A stretch of 64,000 nucleotides of DNA from Fretibacter sp964410285 (GTDB lineage: Bacteria > Pseudomonadota > Alphaproteobacteria > Caulobacterales > Maricaulaceae), in contig CAYPFR010000001.1 in the NCBI GenBank assembly GCA_964410285.1, positions 372,001 through 436,000 on the forward strand. Direction: 5' to 3'. The position numbers and the translations under genes were made by a program. The notes beneath the pieces are model-generated. The model did not search any database, had not been told where the DNA came from, and saw only the letters and a list, made by a program, of their open reading frames with translations. The number at the start of each line of letters is the position of its first letter. The first letter of the stretch is position 1. Below are positions 16,615 to 26,307 of this stretch, in pieces.

Positions 16615-16670
16615 AGACAGAATAAGGATAGGCACCAACCCTCACTGTGTGCTTGAGCGTGGAGACCATC

Positions 16671-18254
16671 GTGGCCAAGATCGACCATTTTTTCAAAATA
16701 CTTTTCGCGGCGGGCGTCTCGCTTTCGCTGACCGCACCCGTATCTGCGCAAGTGTTGCAGCCCATTGAGTACCCAAAGCAGCCCGCCGCTGCGCCCACGC
16801 CGCTGCGGGAACTTACCGTACCTCTAGCCGCGGCGCCGGCCCCGCAGGTAAATCAGGATTCAGTTTTGCAGCCAAAGCTTGCGATTGTGGACCCGCGGCC
16901 GAGCTCCCCGCGGCCCGTGCGCTCGCCGGCCGCCGAGCCGCCGTTTAGCTTCCCCTTTGATTACCCGTCCAAAACGTCATTGGCGGACCTTGTCGAGCAA
17001 GTCAGTCCGGCGGTTGTCAATATCATCGTGCAGACGGAATCGGCCGAGTCCGTAACAGAAGGCCAAGGCTCCGGATTTATTATTGACGCCAAAGGCGAGG
17101 TCGTGACCAATTACCATGTCATTGACGGCGGTACCTCCATTGAAGTCGAGTTTAACAATGGCGAGAGATTTGCCGCAAAAGTCGTCGGCACCGACCCCGA
17201 AACAGATTTGGCTGTGCTCAAAATTGATAGTCCTCGCCGCTTTAAAACAGTGAGTTTTCATCAAGACGAGCCGCTACGTATTGGTGATTGGGTTGTCGCG
17301 ATCGGTAACCCTTTTGGGATCGGCCAATCCACCAGCTTTGGCATTATTTCCGCGATTGGCCGTAAGCGGGTCGAGAGCGGCGCCTATGTGGACTATATTC
17401 AAACTGATGCGACGATTAATACGGGTAATTCCGGCGGGCCATTATTTAACCCCCAAGGGGATGTGGTCGGCGTAAATTCGGCGATATATTCTCCGACCGG
17501 CGCGAGCGTCGGGATTGGCTTTTCAATTCCACATCAAACGGCTGAAGCCGTTGTCACCCAGCTTCGCCGCGAGGGACGCGTGCGCCGAGGCTGGTTAGGC
17601 GCGGGGTTACGAACCGCCGAGTTTTCCCAATCGGGCGGCGTTTTTAAAGGCGGGGCGACAATCAATAATATTGTCCCGGGAAGTCCGGCAGATATTTACG
17701 GTCTTAAAGTTGATGATATTTTGCTAAATGTGAACGGCACCACCGTCCGCAACTCCACAGAGGCAACGCGCCTCATTGGGGCCATGCGGCCCAATCAGAA
17801 AATGTCGGTTATCTATGAGCGAGAAGAGAAACCTTATAAATTGACGGTCATGATCGGGGAACGCCCCGATAAAGAAGAGGTTGAAAAATCTATCGCCGCT
17901 AGCACCAGTGAGCCTTCTGCCAGCGGCGCGCCCGCCAAAGGTCTGGGCGGTGGCCATCGCCACGGTATGGGGCTGGTTGATCTTTCTGCTGAGGCGCGCT
18001 CCGCCCTAGGCATGCGTTATGATCAGGTTGGTGTTTATGTCGAATCCGTTGCGCCCAATACCCATGCGGCTGTCGCCGGCATTCCGGCCAATAGCGTTTT
18101 AATGCAAGTCGACAATACCGATATTCCTAGCGTTCCGGCCTTTGAGCATATGATTTTTAAGGCCCAAGAGCGCGGTGAGCCGCAGCTCATAATATTGGTG
18201 CGGCTTCAGGACGGTCAGGAGCGGCTATTCGCATTGGCGATACCGCTCAGCTAA
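16671..18254 (+). CDS. degP: periplasmic serine protease of the DegP/HtrA (Do) family
   Basis: 527 residues. The start is taken at GTG 16671 with GGAGA five bases upstream; it gives a proper signal peptide (KIDHFFKILFAAG, cleavage near SAQ, residue 27). The protease domain holds the triad His149 (NYHVIDGG), Asp179 (TDLAVL) and Ser254 (GNSGGPLFN). PDZ1 lies at about 325-405 (INNIVPGSPADIYGLKVDDILLN) and a second PDZ near 450-520 (GVYVESVAPNTHAAVAGI), separated by a Ser/Ala/Gly linker. It degrades or holds misfolded envelope proteins. The following regulator and kinase genes are close behind on the same strand, a common alphaproteobacterial arrangement. Confidence 0.93.
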   Translation: MAKIDHFFKILFAAGVSLSLTAPVSAQVLQPIEYPKQPAAAPTPLRELTVPLAAAPAPQVNQDSVLQPKLAIVDPRPSSPRPVRSPAAEPPFSFPFDYPSKTSLADLVEQVSPAVVNIIVQTESAESVTEGQGSGFIIDAKGEVVTNYHVIDGGTSIEVEFNNGERFAAKVVGTDPETDLAVLKIDSPRRFKTVSFHQDEPLRIGDWVVAIGNPFGIGQSTSFGIISAIGRKRVESGAYVDYIQTDATINTGNSGGPLFNPQGDVVGVNSAIYSPTGASVGIGFSIPHQTAEAVVTQLRREGRVRRGWLGAGLRTAEFSQSGGVFKGGATINNIVPGSPADIYGLKVDDILLNVNGTTVRNSTEATRLIGAMRPNQKMSVIYEREEKPYKLTVMIGERPDKEEVEKSIAASTSEPSASGAPAKGLGGGHRHGMGLVDLSAEARSALGMRYDQVGVYVESVAPNTHAAVAGIPANSVLMQVDNTDIPSVPAFEHMIFKAQERGEPQLIILVRLQDGQERLFALAIPLS

Positions 18255-18298
18255 GGGAATAAAAAGAATAATTGGCGGGGGTCTAATTGGAGAAAAAT

Positions 18299-18970
18299 AT
18301 GAGAATTTTGGTTGTTGAAGATGATGACATTGCCGCTGAATATGTGCGCAAAGGCTTGATGGAAGCCGGCCATGTCGTCGATCTGGCCCCCGATGGGGAG
18401 CTCGGATTGGAAATGGCGCGCGCCGCCGATTACGACGCTATGATTCTTGACCGTATGCTGCCCAAACGCGACGGCATGTCCGTGCTTGAAGAAATGCGCA
18501 AGGACGGGGACGCAACGCCTGTGCTTATTCTTTCTGCACTTGGCGAAGTTGATCAAAAAGTCGAGGGCCTGCGCGCGGGCGGTGATGATTACCTCGCTAA
18601 GCCCTATAGCTTTACCGAACTTTTGGCCCGCGTTGAGGCGATTGGTCGGCGGTCTGACCCGACGGCGGCCGTGACAAAATTAAAATGCGGTGATCTTGAG
18701 ATGGACCTGCTTGCCCGCACTGTGCGGCGCGCAGGACAAAATATTCTCTTGCAGCCACGCGAATTTCGTTTGTTGGAATGCCTAATGCGCAATGCAGGGC
18801 GTGTTGTGACCCGTACCATGCTGCTTGAGAAGGTTTGGGATTACCATTTTGACCCCCAGACAAATGTGATTGATGTGCATATTTCTCGCCTGCGGGGGAA
18901 GGTCGACAAAGATTTTGATACGCCGCTTTTGCATACTGTTCGCGGGGCCGGCTACCGCTTGCAGGTTTAG
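18299..18970 (+). CDS. OmpR-family response regulator next to degP
   Basis: 223 residues. Receiver domain with EDDD (7-10), Asp51 (MILDRMLP), LSALGE and LAKPYSF; winged-helix domain with LQPREFRLLECLMRNAGRVV, HISRLRGKVD and VRGAGYRL. ATG 18299 is preceded by GGAGA with 5-base spacing; a TTG 12 bases upstream is not favoured. Paired with the kinase that starts 22 bases later. An envelope-stress role is suggested only by its closeness to degP. Confidence 0.92.
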   Translation: MRILVVEDDDIAAEYVRKGLMEAGHVVDLAPDGELGLEMARAADYDAMILDRMLPKRDGMSVLEEMRKDGDATPVLILSALGEVDQKVEGLRAGGDDYLAKPYSFTELLARVEAIGRRSDPTAAVTKLKCGDLEMDLLARTVRRAGQNILLQPREFRLLECLMRNAGRVVTRTMLLEKVWDYHFDPQTNVIDVHISRLRGKVDKDFDTPLLHTVRGAGYRLQV

Positions 18971-18992
18971 CGCAAAGCCTTAAGCTGCGGCT

Positions 18993-20519
18993 ATGCTCAG
19001 CGCGCTTAAAAAGCTTTATAAAAATACATTGTTTCGCCTCAGCTTGCTTGGGGCGTTACTCTTTATTATCGCCTTGATTTTGGCTTTGGGAAATGTGTAC
19101 TTCCTGACAATCTCAAGCGAAATCCGGCAAGTGGACCGCCTGCTGGCTGAAGAAGTCGAAGAGTTCCAAACCATACTTGAAGAAGGCGGGCTAAGGCCCC
19201 TAAGTCAACAGGTCTTTTTGCGGTCCGGCTTGGGCGACCGTCACTATTTGCTGACCGCCCGCAGTCAGGACGGCAAAGATATGGTGACAGGAAACTTGGG
19301 GGAGCAAATCGTCACGCTGAAAAGCCAAGAGAGGACCTCACTCGGCGAGGAAGCCGGTGCCAGCTTCACAAAGGTCGGCTTCATCCTCGTTATCCCTGCG
19401 ACAGATACGCAAGAGGCAAAAGAGCGCCGCATGCGCGGGCTTTCGGGTTATTTACAACTTGAGGGCCGCAATGTGGCGGCGGTCGTGGTTGCGCGCGACG
19501 TCGAAGTGACCATGCGCACAGCCGATCGCGTCAAAAATGCGATTTGGACCAGTTCTGCGATTGCTCTGTTTTTGGGCTTGTTATCAAGCTGGTATGTCTC
19601 GCGAAAATTCACCCAGCGAGTAGAGGCTTTTAACCGGCTTGCCACAGATGTTCGCGCCGGGCACTTGGATCGGCGTGCCCCGAGAAATTACTCCGAAGAC
19701 GAGATGGACCTCCTCGCCGAGCATTTGAACGATATGCTCGACCATATTGATCGCTTGATGAAGGCCATGCGCTATGCGGGGGATAGCATTGCCCATGATT
19801 TGCGTTCGCCGCTGACGCGGCTTCGCACGCGCCTTGAAACGGCGGCATCGGAAATGACCGACCCGAAATCCGAAGAAACACTTTTCGCCGCGGCAGGCGA
19901 CGCTGACGAGCTGCTTAAGACATTTGACTCGGTTCTTCGAATTGCCCGTCTAGAGGCAGGGGAGCGCCGCGAAATGCTTTCGGAAATGGACCCAAAGCCT
20001 CTTCTTGACGATATTGCCGAACTCTACGAACCCGCCTGCGAGGATGCGGGGCTGAATTTTACAAGCGAGATTCAGTCCGGTCATAGTATTTCCGCCGACA
20101 GAGGGCTGATGAGTCAAGCGGTCTCTAATTTGGTTGAGAACGCCATTAAATATACGCCAGCGGGCGGGGCTATCCACCTATCGCTTTTAAAAGATGCGCA
20201 GGGGCGCACGCAAATTTCTATTGTGGATGATGGCCCCGGTATTCCCGCCAATAGCCGCCAGCGGGTAAAAGAACGTTTTGTGCGCCTTGACGCCTCGCGC
20301 ACGGCTCCGGGCAGCGGGCTTGGCCTTGCTCTTGTTGATGCGATTGCGGATTTACACCGTGCCAAGTTTTCGCTCGATGATGGTATGCCTGGACCGGATA
20401 ACCGGCCAGGTCTTGCCGCGCGGCTCTCTTTCCCGCGCCTGCGAAGGCTTAAGCCCATGGGGAGTGCCTCAACCTCTGCGCCGCCGCAAAAATTGACGCC
20501 TGCGGGGCAGGGGCGCTAA
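18993..20519 (+). CDS. membrane sensor histidine kinase next to degP
   Basis: 508 residues. TM1 at about 17-40, a periplasmic domain of about 140 residues, TM2 at about 184-203, then HAMP (FNRLATDVRAGHLDRRAP). His268 lies in DSIAHDLRSPLTRLRTRLE, followed by the ATPase motifs SNLVENAIKYTP, DDGPGIP and GSGLGLALVDAI. The H-box form (HDLRSPL) and HAMP linker place it with CpxA/heavy-metal-type kinases. Its stop codon overlaps the glnE start (TAATG), so kinase and glnE translation are linked. Confidence 0.92.
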   Translation: MLSALKKLYKNTLFRLSLLGALLFIIALILALGNVYFLTISSEIRQVDRLLAEEVEEFQTILEEGGLRPLSQQVFLRSGLGDRHYLLTARSQDGKDMVTGNLGEQIVTLKSQERTSLGEEAGASFTKVGFILVIPATDTQEAKERRMRGLSGYLQLEGRNVAAVVVARDVEVTMRTADRVKNAIWTSSAIALFLGLLSSWYVSRKFTQRVEAFNRLATDVRAGHLDRRAPRNYSEDEMDLLAEHLNDMLDHIDRLMKAMRYAGDSIAHDLRSPLTRLRTRLETAASEMTDPKSEETLFAAAGDADELLKTFDSVLRIARLEAGERREMLSEMDPKPLLDDIAELYEPACEDAGLNFTSEIQSGHSISADRGLMSQAVSNLVENAIKYTPAGGAIHLSLLKDAQGRTQISIVDDGPGIPANSRQRVKERFVRLDASRTAPGSGLGLALVDAIADLHRAKFSLDDGMPGPDNRPGLAARLSFPRLRRLKPMGSASTSAPPQKLTPAGQGR

Positions 20520-23266
20520 TGACCGCCTGCGCGACCCAGCAAGGAATAGCGCGCGCCCGTGAAAACTCCGCTTATCTACGCGAAAGCCTTGAGCTATACC
20601 CCGGTCTTGCTGCGCAAACCCTGATCTCGTCCGCCGACAGCATTTTAGAAAGCCTTTACGGCGAGGTAAGCAAAGAGGTGTTGGCTCATGCCGATGAAAT
20701 GGCGCAGCTTCGGATATTGAAGCGACGTGCTCATATGATTATCGCCTTGGCCGATATTTCAAATGTCTGGGCATGGCCAGAGGTGACAAAGGCCCTGACA
20801 AAGCTAGCTGATTTCGCCCTATCCCGTCTGCTTATTGCGGGCGCGGCAGAGCTTGGCATTTATAGCCAAGATCCGGATAACCCCTGTCCAGGGCTCTTTA
20901 TTTTGGCGATGGGTAAATACGGCGCCTTTGAACTTAATTATTCCAGCGATATTGATTTTTGCGTTTTTTACGACCCCCAGAAGCTTTCCCTTGAGCGCCC
21001 CGAACGCGCGGAGCGCACGCTTATCCGCTTTGTTCAAACCCTGATACGCGGCTTTGATCATATGACGGCGCAGGGGTATATTTTTAGGACAGATTTGCGC
21101 CTACGGCCCGACCCGCGGTCCAATGCGGTCGCCGTTTCCACAGCCACGGCCGAGCGCTATTACGAAACGCTCGGGCAGAACTGGGAACGGGCGGCGATGA
21201 TAAAGGCGCGTGTGGCTGGCGGGGACAGAGACGCTGGCAGGGCTTTTATTGATAATGTACTTACGCCTTTTATTTGGCGGCGCTCGCTCGATTATGCGGC
21301 GATTGAAGACATTCATTCAATCAAGCGCCAGATACAAGCCCGCCGCATAGAGGGCGCCAACGGCGAGGGGCAAATTGATCCTGCCGGTCATCATCTCAAA
21401 CTTGGCAGTGGTGGCATAAGGGAAATCGAGTTTTACGCCCAAACCCAGCAACTAATTCTCGGCGGACGAAACTCCTCCCTGCGCAGCCCGCGCACGGTCG
21501 ACGCCTTGGCGGCCTTGGCGCAGGGGCAGTTTATAGGTGAGAATGAGGCCCAAATACTGACGCAGCATTATGGGCATTTGCGCCGCTTTGAACATGCCGC
21601 GCAGATGCGCGAAGACGCGCAAACCCATGACGCCCCCAAAGACATAAGGGCGCGAGAAGAGCTCGCGTGGCTTGCGGGCTATGACGACCTCGCCGCGTTT
21701 GACAGAGCCCTGTCTAAAATACTCACCGAGGTGCACCAGCTTTATGTCGCGTTGTTTCCGGGCTTTGAGAGCCTCACCTTGGAAGATGGAAACCTCTCAT
21801 TTACGGGGGTGGAGCCTGATCCCGAGACGCTGCAAACCCTCATGAAACTTGGCTTTACAGGACCCTCTCAAATTTGGCGGCAAATGGCAGATTGGCTTGG
21901 CGGGCGGGTTTCCGCAACGCGAAGTGAACGCGCGCGGGCGCTTTTAACGCGGCTTGCCCCGCGCCTTTTAAAACTCTGTTCCCAGACGGGAGAGGCAAAC
22001 CGCGCTTTTGAGGCCTTTGGCAGTTTTTTCGAACGCTTGGGTAGCGGGGTATCTTTGCTTGCCATGTTCCTTCAAGAACCAAGCCGGCTTAGGCGAGTGA
22101 TCGACCTCATGCTGATCTCCCCGCGTTTATCGGAAACTTTGTCCTCACAGCCCGCCGTGCTTGATAGCATGATTGATCCGCGGTTTTTGAAATTTGATAT
22201 CGAGAGGCATAAGGCTGGTTACAAAAAGGCGCTTGGCCCTGATTTGGATTTCGAAGACAGCCTGAATGCCGCGCGACGGCAATTACGTGAGGATCAGTTT
22301 CGACTCGCTGTGAGCCTCCTAAGCCATGAGCTGCACCTTGGGCAGGCGGGCGTTGCCTTCACGCAGCTCGCGGAGGGATGCATAGAGGGCCTTTTGCCCG
22401 CGAGCGTGCGCGAAACCGAGCGCAGGATCGGCCCGCTTGGCGGGGATTACGCTATCTTGGCGATGGGCAAGTTAGGCGGTGCAGAGATGAGCCTTGTGAG
22501 TGATCTGGACATAATGCTGATTTATGAGGCGCCGCTGCGCGCCCAGCCTGATTTCATAAAGCTCACTCAGCGGCTCGTGAGCGCGCTATCGGTCACGACA
22601 GCTGAGGGCGGTCTGTATGAAGTTGATATGGCCCTGCGGCCCAGCGGCCGGTCCGGTCCGGTCGCCGTCAGCCTTGAGGCCTTTACCCGTTATTATGCAG
22701 ATCGTGCCTGGACATGGGAGTTTATGGCGCTGACCCGCGCACGGGTGATTGCGGGCTCTAGCGAGCCGTTTATGGCGAGCGTCTCGGAAAGTGTTCGGCA
22801 ATGCCTGACTTTGACGCGGTCTAATCTGAATATGCCGCAAGATATTTATGAGATGCACCAAAGGCTGGCGCGCGAGAAGCCCGCGCGCGGACCTTGGGAT
22901 GTTAAGCAATTGCCGGGGACATTGCGCGACGCCGAGTTTATTGCGCAGGCGCTTTATCTTGCGCAGCGTAGCGGATTTGCAGGTCAAGGCCTTTGCGCAA
23001 CACAAGCTATGTTAAGCCGCGCGCAGGCGCTGGGCGCGCTGAGCAGGGAGGCTTATGAGGATTTGCACGGGGCGGTGCGGTTTTTCCAAAATCTTACCCA
23101 AGCCCTCGCCCTGACTCACGGCGGGTTATCGGGCGCGCCAAATATCTATGTGCTCAGCGCGGCGGCGCGGGTATTAGGGTTTGAAAATACGGATGGTCTT
23201 AGCGCCGCGCGGGAGCGCCATATCGCGGCGGTAAAGCGGCAGGTGAAAAACTTTATTCTGCGCTAA
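20519..23266 (+). CDS. glnE: bifunctional glutamine synthetase adenylyltransferase/adenylyl-removing enzyme
   Basis: 915 residues, usual length for the family. Two nucleotidyltransferase halves: the N-terminal deadenylylase with LAMGKYGAFELNYSSDIDF (129-147) and LRLRPDPRSN, and the C-terminal adenylylase with LAMGKLGGAEMSLVSDLDI near 645-665 and LRPSGRSGPV. Each is followed by a GlnD-UR_UTase-type helical bundle (HHLKLGSGGIREIEFYAQ; RGPWDVKQLPGTLRDAEF). It switches glutamine synthetase on and off in response to PII/nitrogen status. It starts on the last base of the kinase stop codon, a conserved linkage in alphaproteobacteria. Confidence 0.95.
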   Translation: MTACATQQGIARARENSAYLRESLELYPGLAAQTLISSADSILESLYGEVSKEVLAHADEMAQLRILKRRAHMIIALADISNVWAWPEVTKALTKLADFALSRLLIAGAAELGIYSQDPDNPCPGLFILAMGKYGAFELNYSSDIDFCVFYDPQKLSLERPERAERTLIRFVQTLIRGFDHMTAQGYIFRTDLRLRPDPRSNAVAVSTATAERYYETLGQNWERAAMIKARVAGGDRDAGRAFIDNVLTPFIWRRSLDYAAIEDIHSIKRQIQARRIEGANGEGQIDPAGHHLKLGSGGIREIEFYAQTQQLILGGRNSSLRSPRTVDALAALAQGQFIGENEAQILTQHYGHLRRFEHAAQMREDAQTHDAPKDIRAREELAWLAGYDDLAAFDRALSKILTEVHQLYVALFPGFESLTLEDGNLSFTGVEPDPETLQTLMKLGFTGPSQIWRQMADWLGGRVSATRSERARALLTRLAPRLLKLCSQTGEANRAFEAFGSFFERLGSGVSLLAMFLQEPSRLRRVIDLMLISPRLSETLSSQPAVLDSMIDPRFLKFDIERHKAGYKKALGPDLDFEDSLNAARRQLREDQFRLAVSLLSHELHLGQAGVAFTQLAEGCIEGLLPASVRETERRIGPLGGDYAILAMGKLGGAEMSLVSDLDIMLIYEAPLRAQPDFIKLTQRLVSALSVTTAEGGLYEVDMALRPSGRSGPVAVSLEAFTRYYADRAWTWEFMALTRARVIAGSSEPFMASVSESVRQCLTLTRSNLNMPQDIYEMHQRLAREKPARGPWDVKQLPGTLRDAEFIAQALYLAQRSGFAGQGLCATQAMLSRAQALGALSREAYEDLHGAVRFFQNLTQALALTHGGLSGAPNIYVLSAAARVLGFENTDGLSAARERHIAAVKRQVKNFILR

Positions 23267-23296
23267 TCCGCGCGCGCGTTCCTTGGCGCGTGAGGC

Positions 23297-26218
23297 CTAA
23301 GCGGCGCTTTGCGGGCGCGGCGGCGGCAGCGCTTCACGAGGGGGTGTTGGCGGCGCGGGTTGCGGCGGGGCGGCCTGCGGCGCGGGCGCATGAGGCGGCG
23401 GGGCGGCTCGAGCCGGCTGTACGGCCAGGCCGTCTTGGCTGATTGCAGGGAGGTTTTCCGTGTTAATTGTCAGCACATCCGCAATATCTTGCGCGAGTTT
23501 GGAGATTTCATTGCCAACCTCTTTAGTGTCTTCACTGTCGGCTTTCTCTTGCGGTTTATTGGGCAAGGTAAAGATCACGCTTGTGCCTTGGCCCACTTCA
23601 CTTTCGATGCGGAAATTACCGCCGTGAAGCTCAACGAAAGATCTGGAAAGCGCCAGCCCAAGGCCGGTGCCTTCATGTTTGCGTGAATGTTGACTATCGA
23701 TTTGCTCAAAGGGTTTGGCGAGCCGTTCAATGTCCTCTTTGGCAATTCCGATGCCGGTGTCAGAAATCTTGACGATAAGGCCGGCCGAATTAGGCGTAAC
23801 TTCCACGCTTACGGCGCCGCCTTCGGGCGTGAATTTAATCGCATTGGTTATCAGGTTAATAAGTATTTGCTTAACAGCGCGCGGGTCAGCTTCAATCTCG
23901 GGGAGTTCTCCAACCTCGTATATAAGTTTAAGACGATTGTCTTCAGCCCGTCCGCGCACAATCCGGAGGACTTGCTGGATCATATCATCCATTTGCATGA
24001 TCTCGTGATTAAGCGTCATCTTACCCGCTTCAATTTTTGACATATCCAAAATGTCGTTGATCAGCGAGAGCAGGTGTTGGCCGGAAAATAGTATATCATT
24101 GACATATTCTGTATAGCGAGGGTCACCAAGCGGGCCGAACATTTCCTTTTTCATAATATCCGAAAAGCCATTAATCGCATTTAGCGGCGTACGTAGCTCA
24201 TGGCTCATATTGGCAAGGAAATCAGATTTGGATTGATTAGCTTCCTCCGCGCGAATTTTTTCCTGTTCATAGTTTTCGGCCAATTCCACGATCCGAGATT
24301 GGGACTTGCGAAGAACATCAATGGTTTTTTGAAGGGCTGTCTCATTTTGTTGCAATTGATGCTCGCGGGTCCGAATACCTGTCAGGTCCGTCCCAATACC
24401 AACTGTCCCGCCGTCTGCTGTTGCCGCATCCTGATAACGTATCCAGCGATTGTCTTTGAGTAGGAAGTCCTGAGCGCTCTCCCCTTCAATATCAAAGACA
24501 TCCTGAATATTATTATTCGCGTGATATTCGATGGTGGCGCGGTCCATGCCGACTTCAAGATTGCCAGGTTTAAAGCCAAAGAAAAGCTCAAATTGGCGAT
24601 TCCACAGCACCAGACGCCCGCGCGGGTCCCATAGCACAAAGCTATCATTCATTGACCCAAGCGCATCTGAAAGACGGGCTTCGGCCGCTTGTAAGCGAAG
24701 CGCCGCGCCGCGCTGCTCGGTAACGTCCATGGCCACGCCGATGATGACTTTTACCATATCCGTGCCGCGAACCGATGGCCGGCCTCTAACCGATAAGGTA
24801 ATCGGGATATGGGCGACATTCATATCAACTTCAAATTCCCCGCCTACGCTGGCACGGCGCGTCACTGAATAGAAATGCTCGCGGTCACCTTCGCGAAACA
24901 GGCCAAGGAACTGGGGTAAGGTGATCTCCTGTTCACGCGCCGCCAAGCCAAGGAGCTCAGCGAGAGAGCGCGAAACGTAAGCCGTATTTGCAGTCAGATC
25001 GATTTCGAAAATCCCGCCGCGATTTGATTCCAGAGCGGCTTGATAACGCTGTTCTGAAATCTCGTTTACGTGCTGATTTTTTTCAACGCGGTTGGCTTGG
25101 GCCAACAAATTTCTCAAAAATATCCATACCAATACCCCTGTCCCGCCAAGCATGGTCAGAAAGGCCAAAATATTTCGAAGCCAATTGGCGGGCGTGGTTT
25201 TTGGCGTGGCGGAGATGACCGAAATTGAGCTGGAATTTGGAATTGTCCGCGCGGAAAGCCAAACCTTTTCGCCGTTAACCTCATGTAAAAAAGGGCGGCT
25301 ATTTTTCAGGCTAGAGAGTTTATCAACGCCAAGCCCAAGATAGGCAAGACCGCCAATCCGGCCCATATCAGACGGCGCGTCAACAATACCGCCGCCGTTC
25401 AGCATCAGCGCATTTGTCTGGGTTGTGTAATCAACCAATGACCCGGGGGTTAGAATAACAGCCAAATAGGCTGTGCCTGCGCGCTTGATGATAACGGGGC
25501 TCACTGCGCCGCTATCGGAAATCAGCGACATGATTTTCACACCGGCTTTTGGGAAGTCCTGAACGGGGATGGCGGGTCCCGCCGCTCGGGCATTCTCTGT
25601 CGCTGCGAGAACCTGATTGTCGGCCGAGACCACAAGCGCGCCTTGTATGTCTTTGCCGCGCGCTACCAAATCAACAATCTGTTTAGCGTTGCCGCGCGTT
25701 GAGAGGGCTTGATCAACCCACGCTAATTGCACATCAAGTTTCGAGGCTGCCATGGCCGCCAGATTTCCTGTCTCTTGAAAGCTCGCCGCGCTTTGGGTGC
25801 GGTTATGCTCGGCGCGCTGCCCAAGTAAAACAGTGGAGGCCAAAATCGCAAAAAAGACTAAAAATGCCCCCGAAATTATGCAGAGCGTGCGAATCAAACC
25901 TTCATCAAATTGCTCTGTAAACCCATGACCGTCCTTTGGTTGGGCCGGGTTTGCTTGTATCCGTGAAGCTGACTGGACGGGACGAGAAAGCGCGTCGGCG
26001 GTTGGGCGCACAGCGTCCGGCTGCCTGTATGGGGGCTGCTGTTGATGCTGAGGGCGAGGCGTGAGCTGGGGCGGTGACTGAGGCACCATGTGAGGCGCCC
26101 GCTGAACTTGGGGCTGCCGCGGTGCAGCTTGTGGGTGTGTATTTTGCCATTGAGGCACAGGGCCGGCTTGATAGCTATTGGGAGGCGGCGGCGGCATATG
26201 TTGCGTGTTTGTATTCAC
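23297..26218 (-). CDS. PleC-like PAS sensor histidine kinase with disordered ends
   Basis: 973 residues, GTG start behind AGAGGG. Order: a Pro/Gln-rich disordered N-terminus (1-100), TM1 (about 110-133), a roughly 215-residue periplasmic sensor, TM2 (349-368), PAS1 (about 390-500), PAS2 (515-615), a coiled coil, His673 in NMSHELRTPLNAINGFSDIM, and an ATPase domain with NLITNAIKFTPEGG, SDTGIGI and GTGLGLALS. A Pro/Ala-rich tail follows. The text around the H-box (MFGPLGDPRYTEYVNDILFS, then GQHLLSLINDILDMSKIEAG) is very close to that of PleC/DivJ kinases controlling DivK in Caulobacter. PleC orthology is likely but other kinases share this core. There is no receiver domain. Convergent with glnE. 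Confidence 0.85.
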   Translation of the reverse strand: MNTNTQHMPPPPPNSYQAGPVPQWQNTHPQAAPRQPQVQRAPHMVPQSPPQLTPRPQHQQQPPYRQPDAVRPTADALSRPVQSASRIQANPAQPKDGHGFTEQFDEGLIRTLCIISGAFLVFFAILASTVLLGQRAEHNRTQSAASFQETGNLAAMAASKLDVQLAWVDQALSTRGNAKQIVDLVARGKDIQGALVVSADNQVLAATENARAAGPAIPVQDFPKAGVKIMSLISDSGAVSPVIIKRAGTAYLAVILTPGSLVDYTTQTNALMLNGGGIVDAPSDMGRIGGLAYLGLGVDKLSSLKNSRPFLHEVNGEKVWLSARTIPNSSSISVISATPKTTPANWLRNILAFLTMLGGTGVLVWIFLRNLLAQANRVEKNQHVNEISEQRYQAALESNRGGIFEIDLTANTAYVSRSLAELLGLAAREQEITLPQFLGLFREGDREHFYSVTRRASVGGEFEVDMNVAHIPITLSVRGRPSVRGTDMVKVIIGVAMDVTEQRGAALRLQAAEARLSDALGSMNDSFVLWDPRGRLVLWNRQFELFFGFKPGNLEVGMDRATIEYHANNNIQDVFDIEGESAQDFLLKDNRWIRYQDAATADGGTVGIGTDLTGIRTREHQLQQNETALQKTIDVLRKSQSRIVELAENYEQEKIRAEEANQSKSDFLANMSHELRTPLNAINGFSDIMKKEMFGPLGDPRYTEYVNDILFSGQHLLSLINDILDMSKIEAGKMTLNHEIMQMDDMIQQVLRIVRGRAEDNRLKLIYEVGELPEIEADPRAVKQILINLITNAIKFTPEGGAVSVEVTPNSAGLIVKISDTGIGIAKEDIERLAKPFEQIDSQHSRKHEGTGLGLALSRSFVELHGGNFRIESEVGQGTSVIFTLPNKPQEKADSEDTKEVGNEISKLAQDIADVLTINTENLPAISQDGLAVQPARAAPPPHAPAPQAAPPQPAPPTPPREALPPPRPQSAA

Positions 26219-26307
26219 CGTTTCCCTCTACGAATCACTTGTAAAATCATGCGGCCTAACTTGCCCTAAGTCGAGGGTCACAATGGCTGTAAATTCGATA
26301 GAAAAGG

